This document shows, piece by piece, positions 52,481-61,736 of a stretch of 64,000 nucleotides of DNA. Position 1 is the first letter of the stretch. Each line of letters opens with the position of its first letter. The DNA is from Cellulomonas humilata (GTDB taxonomy: Bacteria; Actinomycetota; Actinomycetes; Actinomycetales; Cellulomonadaceae). The stretch lies in contig NZ_JABMCI010000059.1 of the NCBI RefSeq assembly GCF_013359775.1, forward strand, positions 1 through 64,000, read 5' to 3'. Position numbers and translations under genes: made by a program. The notes under the pieces were generated by a model. The model worked only from the letters and a program-made list of their open reading frames with translations, made no database searches and was not told the origin of the DNA.

Positions 52481-54328
52481 TTGAGGATCACACGCAAGGC
52501 CGCGTTCGCGGCGGTCGCCGCGACGAGCGTGCTCGCACTCGCGGCCTGCTCCAGCTCGGGCGGCGGCACCGACGACGAGACCGACGACGCCGGCATCAAC
52601 ACCGAGACGTCGATCAACATCGCCTGGAACCAGCCGTTCTACTCGGCCAACGGCACGAGCATCACCGGCAACGCGACGGCGAACAACGTCATCCTGTACA
52701 TGCTGAACTCGGGCTTCAACTACTACGACGCCGACCTCAACCTGGTCGCCGACGAGTCGTTCGGCAGCTACGAGAAGGTCTCCGACGACCCGCTGCAGAT
52801 CAAGTACACGTTCGCGGACACCGCGAAGTGGTCCGACGGAACCCCGGCCGGCCCGGCCGACCTCCTCCTGGAGTGGGCCGCGCAGAGCGGCAAGTTCAAC
52901 AACGTCGAGGCCGAGACCGACCCGGAGACGGGCGAGATCACGAACCAGGACGCGCTCGACGCCGGTGTCTACTTCGACGCCTCGTCGCCCGCCGTCGCCC
53001 TCATCGAGGAGACGCCGGAGATCGACGGCAAGTCGATCACGATGACCTACACCAAGCCGTTCGCGGACTGGGAGACGGCCATCGCCGTGAACCTGCCGGC
53101 GCACGTCGTCGCGCAGCGCGCCCTGGGCATCGAGGACGCCGAGGAGGCGACCGACGCGCTCGTCGCCGCCATCGAGGGGGGCGACGTCGCGGACCTCTCG
53201 CCGATCGCCAAGTCCTGGAGCACCGACTGGAACTTCGCCTCGATGCCGTCGGACGAGGACCTTCTCGTCACCAGCGGCGCGTACAAGATCAGCGAGTTCG
53301 AGCAGGAGCAGTTCATCACCCTGACCGCGAACCCGGACTACGAGGGCGACCACAAGGCCGTCTTCAACAAGGTCACGGTCCGCTACAACGGTGACCCGAT
53401 GGGCCAGGTCCAGGCGCTGCAGAACGGTGAGGTCGACCTCATCAACCCGCAGGCCACGGCCGACGTCAAGACCGCCGTCGAGGCGATCGAGGGCCTCGAG
53501 GTCGAGTCGGGCCCCGAGGGCACGTACGAGCACGTCGACCTGCAGTTCACCAACGGTGGCCCGTTCGACGCGGCGACCTACGGTGGCGACGCCGAGAAGG
53601 CCCACAAGGTCCGCGAGGCGTTCCTCAAGACGATCCCGCGTCAGCAGATCATCGACAACCTGGTCAAGCCCCTCGACGAGACCGCGGAGATCCGCAACTC
53701 GTTCACCCAGGTCCCGGGTTCGCCGATGTACGACGCCATCGCCGAGGCCAACGGCCAGGGTGCGGCGTTCGACACGACGGACATCCCCGGCGCCACGGCG
53801 CTGCTCGCCGAGGCCGGCGTCCCCGCCGTCACCGTCCGTCTGCTCTTCGACCCCGCGAACACGCGTCGTCAGAACGAGTACGAGCTCATCAAGGCGTCGG
53901 CCGCCCAGGCCGGCTTCGACGTGGTGCCGTACACGGTCCAGACGGACTGGGGCACGGACCTCTCGAACGCCACGAGCTTCTACGACGCGGCGCTCTTCGG
54001 CTGGCAGTCGACCTCGACGGCCGTCACGGAGTCTGACGCCAACTACCGCACCGGTGGTGGCAACAACTTCTACGGCTACTCCAACGCCACGGTGGACGGG
54101 CTCTTCGACGAGCTCCAGGTCGCCACGGAGCAGGCCGACCAGGAGCGCATCCTGAGCGACGTCGAGGCGGAGCTCGTCAAGGACGCGTTCGGTGTGACGA
54201 TCTTCCAGTTCCCCGGCGTCACCGCCTGGAACCCGGAGAAGATCGGCAACGTCTCGAAGCTGACGATCGCGCCGACGATCTTCTACGGCTTCTGGGAGTG
54301 GACTGCGGGCGAGGCTGCGTCCGAGTGA
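52481..54328 (+). CDS. Oligopeptide ABC transporter substrate-binding lipoprotein (family 5)
   Basis: A 615-residue DppA/OppA-type binding protein. The signal peptide ends at lipobox LAAC with C23 and is followed by a Ser/Gly/Asp linker. The mature fold shows VADESFGSYEKVSD, WSDGTPAGPADLLLEWAA and the C-terminal GFWEWTAG. The start is TTG at 52481, fixed by GGGAGG 4 nt upstream and by the signal peptide beginning there. Two strong hairpins separate it from the permease genes, which would let it be made in excess. A paralogue lies at 59.8 kb. Confidence 0.92.
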   Translation: MRITRKAAFAAVAATSVLALAACSSSGGGTDDETDDAGINTETSINIAWNQPFYSANGTSITGNATANNVILYMLNSGFNYYDADLNLVADESFGSYEKVSDDPLQIKYTFADTAKWSDGTPAGPADLLLEWAAQSGKFNNVEAETDPETGEITNQDALDAGVYFDASSPAVALIEETPEIDGKSITMTYTKPFADWETAIAVNLPAHVVAQRALGIEDAEEATDALVAAIEGGDVADLSPIAKSWSTDWNFASMPSDEDLLVTSGAYKISEFEQEQFITLTANPDYEGDHKAVFNKVTVRYNGDPMGQVQALQNGEVDLINPQATADVKTAVEAIEGLEVESGPEGTYEHVDLQFTNGGPFDAATYGGDAEKAHKVREAFLKTIPRQQIIDNLVKPLDETAEIRNSFTQVPGSPMYDAIAEANGQGAAFDTTDIPGATALLAEAGVPAVTVRLLFDPANTRRQNEYELIKASAAQAGFDVVPYTVQTDWGTDLSNATSFYDAALFGWQSTSTAVTESDANYRTGGGNNFYGYSNATVDGLFDELQVATEQADQERILSDVEAELVKDAFGVTIFQFPGVTAWNPEKIGNVSKLTIAPTIFYGFWEWTAGEAASE

Positions 54329-54333
54329 TCCAC

Positions 54334-54370
54334 GGTTCCTCCGCCGGGCGTTGAGCCCGGCGGAGGAACC
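54334..54370 (+). terminator. Strong intercistronic hairpin (attenuating terminator)
   Basis: Perfect 16-bp arms (54334-54349 with 54355-54370), 5-nt GTTGA loop, 5 nt after the binding-protein stop. Probably limits read-through into the permease genes or stabilises the upstream mRNA. Confidence 0.85.
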
Positions 54371-54387
54371 ACCCGGTCACACGCGCT

Positions 54388-54424
54388 CCAGGGCGCCGGG
54401 AACCTCGAGTTTTCGGCGCCCTGG
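54388..54424 (+). terminator. Second intercistronic hairpin
   Basis: 11-bp perfect arms (54388-54398 with 54414-54424), 15-nt loop ending in TTTT, directly after the first hairpin. Confidence 0.6.
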
Positions 54425-54520
54425 TGGCGTGCCTGAGGCAGTCCGACTCCGGACCACAGGCGCACGGGGGATACGATCCCCCCGACCTGCGGTGCCCGAT
54501 CCCAGCGAGGTAGCCCACCC

Positions 54521-56041
54521 GTGCTTTCTTTCCTCATCCGCCGCCTGCTGGCGGGTCTGGCCACGCTCGTCGTGGCCCTCTTCCTCATGTTCGTGCTGGT
54601 GAACGCCGCCATCGACCCACTCTCCGACCTCCGCGAGAGCACTGCGCCGAACAAGCAGCAGCTCATGGCCGAGCGCGTCGAGATGCTGAATCTGGACACC
54701 AACGTGGTGATCCGGTTCTTCCAGTGGTTCGGGAACGTGCTCACGGGCGACTTCGGTATCGCGTGGCGTTCGATGCAGCCCGTGCGGGACCTGCTCACGC
54801 ACGCGATCGGCTCGACCCTCCAGCTGGTCACCGCCGCGACCATCCTGTCGCTCGTCCTCGGCGTCTCCGTCGGGATCGTCAGCGCCCTGCGGCAGTACAG
54901 CGGGTTCGACTACGCGATCATCTTCCTGTCGTTCCTGCTCTACTCGCTGCCCTCGTTCTGGGTCGCGGTCCTGCTCAAGCAGTGGGCCGCCATCGGGTTC
55001 AACGACTTCCTGCAGGACCCCGTCATCGCCTGGTCGGTGATCCTCGGCATATCGCTTGTCGCGGGCCTGGTCTGGTCGCTCGCCGTCGGCGGACGCGCCG
55101 CGCGACGCTGGCAGGTGTTCGGGATCTCCGCCGCGGCGACGTTCGCGATGTTCGCCTATCTCCAGCTCTCCGGGTGGTGGGAGCGGCCGCAGATCGGCCC
55201 GATCCTGCTGCTGATCCTCGGCGCGGGCTCCGCGCTGGCCATCTCGGCGATCTTCGCCGGCCTGCACAACCGTCGCGCGCTCTACACCGCGCTGACGACC
55301 GTGGCCGTGGGCCTGGTCCTGTACCTGCCGATGCAGGTCGTGTTCGACTCGATCGACGTCACCAACCTGATCATCCTGGTGTTCGCCGTCGTCGCCGTCG
55401 GCGTCGGGTTCCTCATCGGCCGCCTGTACGGCGGGCCCGACTGGGGGATCTCCGCCCGGTCGGGAGCCGCGGTGGCGTTCATCATGGGCGGACTGATCTA
55501 CATCGACCAGGTCATGCAGGTCTGGCCGCCGTACTTCCGCGCACTCAGTGGACGGCCGATCCCAACCTTCGGTGACCGCACCCCGAACCTGGGCGGCAAC
55601 TACTGGGTCGGCGTCCTCGACGCCTTCACCCACCTGCTCCTGCCGACGGTCACGCTGGTGCTCATCGCGTTCGCCGCGTACACGCGGTACTCGCGGTCGA
55701 GCATGCTCGAGGTGATGAGCCAGGACTACATCCGCACCGCGCGGGCCAAGGGCCTCCCGGAGCGGACCGTGGTCGTGCGGCACGGCTTCCGCAACACGCT
55801 CATCCCGCTGGCGACGATCGTGCCGATCGACATCATCACGCTCATCGGCGGCGCGGTGATCACCGAGGCCGTCTTCGCGAGGCCCGGCATGGGGCAGCTG
55901 TTCGTGCGCTCCCTCGGTGACTCGGAGATCGAGCCCGTGATGGGCTACCTGCTGATCACCGCCTCGCTCGCCATCATCGCCAACATCGTCGCGGACGTCA
56001 TCTACGCGTCGATCGACCCGAGAATCCGGTTGGACGCATGA
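54521..56041 (+). CDS. Peptide ABC transporter permease (DppB-like, extended)
   Basis: A 506-residue membrane protein. The N-terminus (FLIRRLLAGLATLVVALFLMF) and C-terminus with the EAA-type loop RTARAKGLPERTVVVRHGFRNTLIPL and YASIDPRIRLDA are standard DppB. It is some 180 residues longer than the usual 310-340: an insertion at about 170-320 carries extra membrane helices (GLVWSLAVGG to IDQVMQVWPP). This long form occurs in some actinobacterial systems. GTG start, no strong ribosome site. It overlaps the next permease by 4 bp. Confidence 0.92.
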   Translation: MLSFLIRRLLAGLATLVVALFLMFVLVNAAIDPLSDLRESTAPNKQQLMAERVEMLNLDTNVVIRFFQWFGNVLTGDFGIAWRSMQPVRDLLTHAIGSTLQLVTAATILSLVLGVSVGIVSALRQYSGFDYAIIFLSFLLYSLPSFWVAVLLKQWAAIGFNDFLQDPVIAWSVILGISLVAGLVWSLAVGGRAARRWQVFGISAAATFAMFAYLQLSGWWERPQIGPILLLILGAGSALAISAIFAGLHNRRALYTALTTVAVGLVLYLPMQVVFDSIDVTNLIILVFAVVAVGVGFLIGRLYGGPDWGISARSGAAVAFIMGGLIYIDQVMQVWPPYFRALSGRPIPTFGDRTPNLGGNYWVGVLDAFTHLLLPTVTLVLIAFAAYTRYSRSSMLEVMSQDYIRTARAKGLPERTVVVRHGFRNTLIPLATIVPIDIITLIGGAVITEAVFARPGMGQLFVRSLGDSEIEPVMGYLLITASLAIIANIVADVIYASIDPRIRLDA

Positions 56042-57114
56042 GCACCTCCACGAACCCCGAGACCCCGACCGCGGGCGACAACGTCGAGAACGCGATCGAG
56101 CTGCAGGAGGTCGCCGGACTGTCCCAGGGGCAGATCGTCCGACGCCGGTTCTTTCGCCACAAGGGTGCCCTCGCCGGTCTGACCGTCCTGATCGGGACCA
56201 TCCTGCTCGCTGTCACGTCGGTCGGCGTCGGGCCGGTCTCGGGCTGGTGGATGTGGACCGGGTACGAGACCGGCAACCCCATGACCAACGCGGGCGGCGC
56301 TCCGACGATGACGCTCTCGCCCCCGGCGCTGGGCGACCACCCGTTCGGCCAGGACGAGCTCGGGCGGGACATCTTCGCCCGCGTCATGCACGGCACCCAG
56401 ACGTCGCTGATGGTGATGTTCGTGATCGGCATCGTCGCCACCGTGATCGGTGTGCTCATCGGCTCGGTCGCCGGGTACTACCGCGGCAAGAGGGACACGG
56501 CGCTCATGCGGTTCACCGACCTGGTGATCACCGTCCCGACCATCGTCATCGGTGCCGTCATCGGCAAGCTCTCCGGCGGCATCAGCGGGATCGTCTTCGC
56601 CGTGTCGCTCGGCCTGATCCTCTGGACCACGTTGTCGCGGCTGGTGCGCGGGGAGTTTCTGGCGCTGCGCGAGCGCGAGTTCGTCGACGCGGCCCGCGTG
56701 GCCGGCGCCAGCAGCCGCCGCATCATCTTCAAGCACATCCTGCCCAACGCGATCGGCACGATCATCGTCAGCGCCACGCTGCTGATGAGCTCCGCGATCC
56801 TGCTGGAGACCGCGCTGTCCTACCTCGGGTTCGGCATCACGGCGCCGGAGATCTCACTCGGCCAGATGATCCAGACGTACCAGCAGGCGTTCTCGACGCG
56901 GCCGTGGCTGTTCTGGTGGCCCGGGCTGTTCATCGTCGTCATCGCGCTGAGCGTCAACTTCATCGGCGACGGTCTGCGCGACGCGTTCGACCCGCGCCAG
57001 AAGCGCATCCCGTCCGAGCGCAAGATGGCGAAGGCCATGGAGGCGGACGCCTCGGCGCAGCGCGCCCTGACGACGACGCTCCCGCCCAGCTCGGGCAAGC
57101 TGGCCGGGCTGTGA
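56038..57114 (+). CDS. Peptide ABC transporter permease (DppC-like)
   Basis: A 358-residue membrane subunit with an N-terminal OppC-type segment (IVRRRFFRHKGALAGLTVL), six helices and an EAA loop FVDAARVAGASSRRIIFKHILPNAIG near 220-245. HPFGQDELGRDIFARV, the DppC landmark, is at about 100-115. ATGA overlap with the upstream permease gene. C-terminal 40 residues are a cytosolic tail. It pairs with DppB to form the channel. Confidence 0.94.
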   Translation: MSTSTNPETPTAGDNVENAIELQEVAGLSQGQIVRRRFFRHKGALAGLTVLIGTILLAVTSVGVGPVSGWWMWTGYETGNPMTNAGGAPTMTLSPPALGDHPFGQDELGRDIFARVMHGTQTSLMVMFVIGIVATVIGVLIGSVAGYYRGKRDTALMRFTDLVITVPTIVIGAVIGKLSGGISGIVFAVSLGLILWTTLSRLVRGEFLALREREFVDAARVAGASSRRIIFKHILPNAIGTIIVSATLLMSSAILLETALSYLGFGITAPEISLGQMIQTYQQAFSTRPWLFWWPGLFIVVIALSVNFIGDGLRDAFDPRQKRIPSERKMAKAMEADASAQRALTTTLPPSSGKLAGL

Positions 57115-57137
57115 CCGTGCACGCGGGCGTGTGCGGC

Positions 57138-57740
57138 TCAGGCGGTGACCAGCACGGCCACCGCCGCGCCGACGAGCAGCACGAGCGCGGCGATCGTCGC
57201 GACGTGCCAGTGACGCTCGGGTCGGATGCCCGCAGCCTCGCGGGCCTGCTCGGCGTCGCGCAGGTAGCCCGCGTCCACCAGGGCGCGGTGACGGTCGCCG
57301 ATGGCAGCCGCGACGTCCTCGGCGGTGGCGGGCAGGCGGCCGTCCTTGGTGGGCGTCGCGACGACCTCGTCGTCGTGCGAGCGGCGCATCCGTGCCGCCG
57401 TGCCGCTCGAGCGCGGTGCCGCCCACGCGGTCACGTCGCCGTCGGTGGTGTGCACGACCAGGGACCACTGCACCGTCAGGCCGAGGTAGGTGGGCCAGGG
57501 CACGTGCGTGCTCCGCAGCGGGTTGCGCACCAGGACGCCGCCGTCGCTGACGACGACCGCCGGACGCCAGAACAGCACCCACACCAGCAGCACGATCGCG
57601 CCGGTCGGCGGCAGGGCGCGGACCACCTCGCCCAGACCGTCCTGCACGGCGACCGCCACCACGGCGACCAGGCCGACCACGCCCGCGGCGATCGTGAGAA
57701 CGCGGCCGTAGCCCGACGAGAACTCCAGAGTGGGACGCAC
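57138..57740 (-). CDS. PH-domain-containing membrane protein
   Basis: A 200-residue protein with membrane helices at about 15-33, 43-60 and 177-198, and a bacterial PH-like domain between (VVVSDGGVLVRNPLRSTHVPWPTYLGLTV). Such proteins are small envelope proteins of unknown role. GTG at 57740 follows from the family start PTLEFSSG. It lies antisense inside the peptide-transporter locus, between dppC and the ATPase gene, which is unusual and probably an insertion. Confidence 0.8.
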   Translation of the reverse strand: MRPTLEFSSGYGRVLTIAAGVVGLVAVVAVAVQDGLGEVVRALPPTGAIVLLVWVLFWRPAVVVSDGGVLVRNPLRSTHVPWPTYLGLTVQWSLVVHTTDGDVTAWAAPRSSGTAARMRRSHDDEVVATPTKDGRLPATAEDVAAAIGDRHRALVDAGYLRDAEQAREAAGIRPERHWHVATIAALVLLVGAAVAVLVTA

Positions 57741-57818
57741 ATGCCCATGCTCGCAGAACCGCAGGTGGTGACCGCCCTGACCGGGCGCACCCGCCGTGCG
57801 CAGGAAGGATCCTGACCC

Positions 57819-59663
57819 GTGGCCATCGACATCTCCGACGCCCCGCCGCCCACCGACACCCGCACGCCCGTGCTGCAGGTGCGCGACCTCGGCGTCGACT
57901 TCTACGTGGACGGCACCTGGTACCCCGCTGCGGCCGGCATCAGCTACGACGTGCGCCCCGGCGAGGTCCTCGCGATCGTCGGCGAGTCGGGTTCCGGCAA
58001 GACGCAGTCGTCGATGGCGCTCATGGGCCTGCTGCCCCCGAACGGCCGGGCCCGCGGCTCCGCGAAGATCGGCGACCGCGAGCTGATCGGCATGCCGGCG
58101 TACAAGCTGCGCCGGATCCGCGGCAAGGAGATCGCGATGATCTTCCAGGAGCCGATGACCGCGCTGAACCCCGTGTTCACGATCGGCTTCCAGATCGTCG
58201 AGACGCTGCGCACCCACTTCGAGATGGGACCCGCGGACGCCCGCGCCCGCGCGCTCGAGCTGCTGCGCCTGGTGGAGATCCCGAACCCCGAGACCCGGAT
58301 CGACGCGTACCCCCACCAGCTGTCCGGTGGCCAGCGGCAGCGCGCGATGATCGCCCAGGCGCTGGCGTGCGACCCGAAGCTGCTGATCGCCGACGAGCCG
58401 ACGACGGCGCTCGACGTGACGGTGCAGGCCGAGATCCTCAAGCTCATGCGCGACCTGCGCTCGCGCATCGACTCGGGCATCGTCCTGATCACCCACGACA
58501 TGGGGGTCGTGGCCGACATGGCCGACTCCATGATCGTGATGAAGGACGGCAAGGTCGTGGAGCAGGGCGTGGCGCGCGAGCTCTTCGCCGCCCCGCAGCA
58601 CCCGTACACGATCAAGCTGCTCGACGCGGTGCCGCACCTCGGGCGCAGCGCCGAGGCGCTGGATGCCGAGACCTCCGGGACGACGGCGACCCCGGTCGCC
58701 GACCGGGCGCCGGTGGAGGACGACACCCGCACGGTGGTGCTCCAGGCCGAGCAGATGGTCATCGAGTACCCCGGCCGTCGTCGCACGCCCGCGTTCCGCG
58801 CGGTCGACGGCGTGGACCTCACCATCCGCGCCGGCGAGGTCGTCGGTCTGGTCGGTGAGTCCGGCTCGGGCAAGACGACGATCGGCCGCGCCGTGGTGGG
58901 GCTGCTGCCCGTGACCGGGGGCGCGCTGCGGATCGTCGGCCAGGACATGGTCGGCGCGTCGGTCAAGGACCTGAAGCCGCTGCGCACGCAGGTCGGCATC
59001 GTCTTCCAGGACCCGGGCTCGTCACTCAACCCGCGACTGCCCATCGGGGAGTCGATCGCGGAGCCGCTGCTGCTGCACCGGAGCCTGCGTGGTGCCGAGA
59101 TGTCGCGGGCCGTCGAGCGGCTGCTCGACCAGGTCGAGCTGCCGCGCGCCATGCGCAACCGGTACCCGCACGAGCTGTCGGGCGGCCAGCGGCAGCGCGT
59201 CGGCATCGCCCGCTCCCTGGCGCTCGAGCCGAAGCTCCTCGTCGCCGACGAGCCGACCTCCGCCCTGGACGTCTCCGTCCAGGCGACCGTGCTCGCCCTG
59301 TTCCAGGACCTGCAGCGCGAGCACGGATTCGCGTGCCTCTTCATCAGCCACGACCTCGCCGTCGTCGAGATGCTCTCCGACCGGATCGCGGTCATGCACA
59401 ACGGCAAGCTGGTCGAGGTGGGGGAGACCGCTCAGGTGGTCAACCACCCGCGCGACCCGTACACGCAGCGACTGCTCGCCGCGGTGCCGGTGCCGGACCC
59501 CGCCGCGCAGCAGGCCCGACGGGAGGCGCGCGACGCGCTCCTGGAGGCGCAGCGCGACGAGCTGGAGCGCGAGGAGCTGGTGAAGGCGCACGACGCGGGG
59601 AACATCGACGCGCACGACATCACCGACGTCGACAACGAGCGGATCACCGGCCGCGGCTTCTGA
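57819..59663 (+). CDS. Peptide ABC transporter ATPase, fused DppD-DppF
   Basis: A 614-residue protein with two complete nucleotide-binding domains. The first (about 10-290) has GESGSGKT near 54, LSGGQRQRAMIA and LLIADEPTTALD; the second (about 310-590) has GESGSGKTTIGRAVVGL, LSGGQRQRVGIARSLA and LLVADEPTSALD. Each ends with the oligopeptide-family motif (HPYTIKLLDAVP, DPYTQRLLAAVP). AGGAAGGA lies 9 nt before the GTG. It is cut off from dppBC by the antisense PH gene, so it needs its own promoter or read-through. Confidence 0.94.
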   Translation: MAIDISDAPPPTDTRTPVLQVRDLGVDFYVDGTWYPAAAGISYDVRPGEVLAIVGESGSGKTQSSMALMGLLPPNGRARGSAKIGDRELIGMPAYKLRRIRGKEIAMIFQEPMTALNPVFTIGFQIVETLRTHFEMGPADARARALELLRLVEIPNPETRIDAYPHQLSGGQRQRAMIAQALACDPKLLIADEPTTALDVTVQAEILKLMRDLRSRIDSGIVLITHDMGVVADMADSMIVMKDGKVVEQGVARELFAAPQHPYTIKLLDAVPHLGRSAEALDAETSGTTATPVADRAPVEDDTRTVVLQAEQMVIEYPGRRRTPAFRAVDGVDLTIRAGEVVGLVGESGSGKTTIGRAVVGLLPVTGGALRIVGQDMVGASVKDLKPLRTQVGIVFQDPGSSLNPRLPIGESIAEPLLLHRSLRGAEMSRAVERLLDQVELPRAMRNRYPHELSGGQRQRVGIARSLALEPKLLVADEPTSALDVSVQATVLALFQDLQREHGFACLFISHDLAVVEMLSDRIAVMHNGKLVEVGETAQVVNHPRDPYTQRLLAAVPVPDPAAQQARREARDALLEAQRDELEREELVKAHDAGNIDAHDITDVDNERITGRGF

Positions 59664-59748
59664 CCTGCGGCGCGGGTGCTCGTGCCCGTGACGCGCCCCG
59701 GCGAGTCCGTCGCGCTTCTGCCGGTTCGGACAGATGTGTCCGGCATGG

Positions 59749-59777
59749 TTGATCTTCTGGTGGAAACGACCGATACC
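59749..59777 (+). promoter_or_regulatory. Candidate promoter before the second binding-protein gene
   Basis: TTGATC (59749-59754), 17-bp spacer, GATACC (59772-59777), in a locally AT-richer stretch about 56 nt before the start codon. Confidence 0.35.
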
Positions 59778-59833
59778 TCGGCGACGGGGTGCGTTCGGCT
59801 GCCTCGACGACGTCGGTCTGCGGGAGGTTCACG

Positions 59834-61642
59834 GTGTTCAAGGAGTCACTGAGCGGGGTGGCGGCGTTCGTCGCGTTGCTGACGGTCACCGGTTGCACGG
59901 CTGAGGCTCCCGCGCCCGACCGACCCGACACGGTCGTCGTGGCCGTCGCCATGCCGTTCACGTCGCTCAACGCGGGCACCGCCGACGGGCGCGCACCGGG
60001 GAGCACGCTGGTGCGCTCGCTGGTCCAGGCGGGGTTCGTCTCGCTCGACGAGGACGGCGTCGCGGTCGTCGACGAGAGCTTCGGCACGGTCGAGAAGGTC
60101 AGCGACGCGCCCTTGACCGTGAAGTACACGATCGACCCCGCGGCGACGTGGTCCGACGGCACCGCCGTGACCCCGGCCGACCTGCTCCTGGAGTGGGCGG
60201 CGCGCAGCGGTCAGCTCGACGACGTGACGCCCGAGCTCGACGCCCAGGGCGGCGTGGTCAACAACGACGAGCTGGACGCCGGCGTGGCGTTCGCGGCCGC
60301 GTCGCCCGCGCTCGTGCAGGCGCAGCAGCTCCCCACCGTGGACGGCGCGGCGCTCACCCTGACCTACGCGACCCCGGTGGCGGACTGGCAGGTGGCGCTC
60401 GACGTCAACCTCCCGGCGCACGTGGTCGGCCAGACGGCGCTCGGGGTCGAGGACCCGGCGGCGGCTGCTGCGGCGGTGTCCACGGCGATCGCGCAGGAGG
60501 ACAAGGCCGCGCTGAGCTCGATCTCGAAGACCTGGCGCTCGGACTTCGACGCCGACGCGCTCGCGCAGCACGTCGACCAGGCCGTCTCGACCGGGCCCTA
60601 CGCGGTCGACGTGATCGTGCCGGGGGAGCGCGTCGAGCTGGTCCGCAACGAGGAGTACGCGGGCGACGGCGTGGCGCGGTACGAGCGCGTGGTCATCCGC
60701 AGCGACCTGGACCCGCTGGCGGAGGTCGAGGCGCTGTCCGCCGGGTCGGTCGACGTGGCGACGCCGGCGGACACGACCGACGTGCTCGAGGCGCTGGCCG
60801 AGGTGGCCGGCGCGCAGGTGCGCACGGGTGGCGACAGCACGCTCCAGCTCCAGCTCCAGACCGCCGGTGCGGGCGCGTTCGATCCGGCGACCTACGGGGG
60901 AGACGCCGCGGTGGCGTCGACCGTGCGCCGCGCCTTCCTGCTCACCGTGGACAGGGACGCGATCGTCGCGGAGATCGTCGCCCCGCTGTGGCCGGACGCC
61001 GCCGTCGCGGACGCCCTGCTCCCCTCCGTCGGGCCGGACGCCGGGGTCGCGACGGACTCGGTCGACGCGGCCGACCTCGCCGAGGCCCGATCCCTGCTGG
61101 ACGAGGCGGGCGTGACCGAGCCGGTGGAGGTGCGGGTGCTCACCAACACCGCCGACCCGCTCCGCGCCGCGATGCTCGCGGAGCTCACCGAGTCGGCGGC
61201 CCAGGCCGGCTTCGAGGTGGAGCCGTACACCCCGGCGGTCGGGCTGGGCCCGGACCTCGCGGACGCACCCACCGCATGGGACGCCGCCCTGGTGCCGGTG
61301 CCGCAGGCGGACCTGCCGATCGACTCGGTGGTCGCGCGGTGGGGGACCGGCGGCGCGACGAACGTCACCGGCTGGACCGACCCCGCGACGGACGCAGCGA
61401 CCACCACCCTGGCGCAGACCCTCGACCCCGCGGTGGTCGACGACCAGCTCGCCGGTGTCGCGACGAGCCTGGACGCCGGCGGGGCGGTGCTCTCGCTGGT
61501 CCGGCAGCCGGTCGTCGTCGCCACCCGGGGATCTGCGGCTGCCACCGCGGGCGGCACGCCCGCCGCACCTGACGTGGAGCCGCTGGCGCTCGGCCGGGCG
61601 GACCTCACGGACTGGTGGTCCTGGGCGCGCACGGCGGGCTGA
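59834..61642 (+). CDS. Family-5 binding-protein-like lipoprotein, LpqW position
   Basis: A 602-residue lipoprotein with lipobox VTGC (C21). It is a clear paralogue of the 52.5-kb peptide-binding protein: VVDESFGTVEKVSD, WSDGTAVTPADLLLEWAARSG and VNLPAHVVGQTALG align block by block. The last 150 residues diverge and are Ala/Asp-rich. It stands right before typA and near mshB, the place of LpqW in mycobacteria, a binding-protein-like lipoprotein that steers PIM/lipomannan synthesis rather than import. GTG with GGGAGG 6 nt upstream. LpqW-type regulator or second peptide receptor are both open. Confidence 0.82.
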   Translation: MFKESLSGVAAFVALLTVTGCTAEAPAPDRPDTVVVAVAMPFTSLNAGTADGRAPGSTLVRSLVQAGFVSLDEDGVAVVDESFGTVEKVSDAPLTVKYTIDPAATWSDGTAVTPADLLLEWAARSGQLDDVTPELDAQGGVVNNDELDAGVAFAAASPALVQAQQLPTVDGAALTLTYATPVADWQVALDVNLPAHVVGQTALGVEDPAAAAAAVSTAIAQEDKAALSSISKTWRSDFDADALAQHVDQAVSTGPYAVDVIVPGERVELVRNEEYAGDGVARYERVVIRSDLDPLAEVEALSAGSVDVATPADTTDVLEALAEVAGAQVRTGGDSTLQLQLQTAGAGAFDPATYGGDAAVASTVRRAFLLTVDRDAIVAEIVAPLWPDAAVADALLPSVGPDAGVATDSVDAADLAEARSLLDEAGVTEPVEVRVLTNTADPLRAAMLAELTESAAQAGFEVEPYTPAVGLGPDLADAPTAWDAALVPVPQADLPIDSVVARWGTGGATNVTGWTDPATDAATTTLAQTLDPAVVDDQLAGVATSLDAGGAVLSLVRQPVVVATRGSAAATAGGTPAAPDVEPLALGRADLTDWWSWARTAG

Positions 61643-61686
61643 CGTGCGTCCGGTCACCTTCTGACGCGGCCGGACGGGTGTACGGG

Positions 61687-61692
61687 TAGAAT
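61687..61692 (+). promoter_or_regulatory. -10 box upstream of typA
   Basis: TAGAAT about 45 nt before the first possible ATG; no clear -35. Would give a short leader. Confidence 0.45.
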
Positions 61693-61736
61693 CGATCGGC
61701 GCGGCCGACGACCCGGCGCGCTCCCCACCTTCTGAG

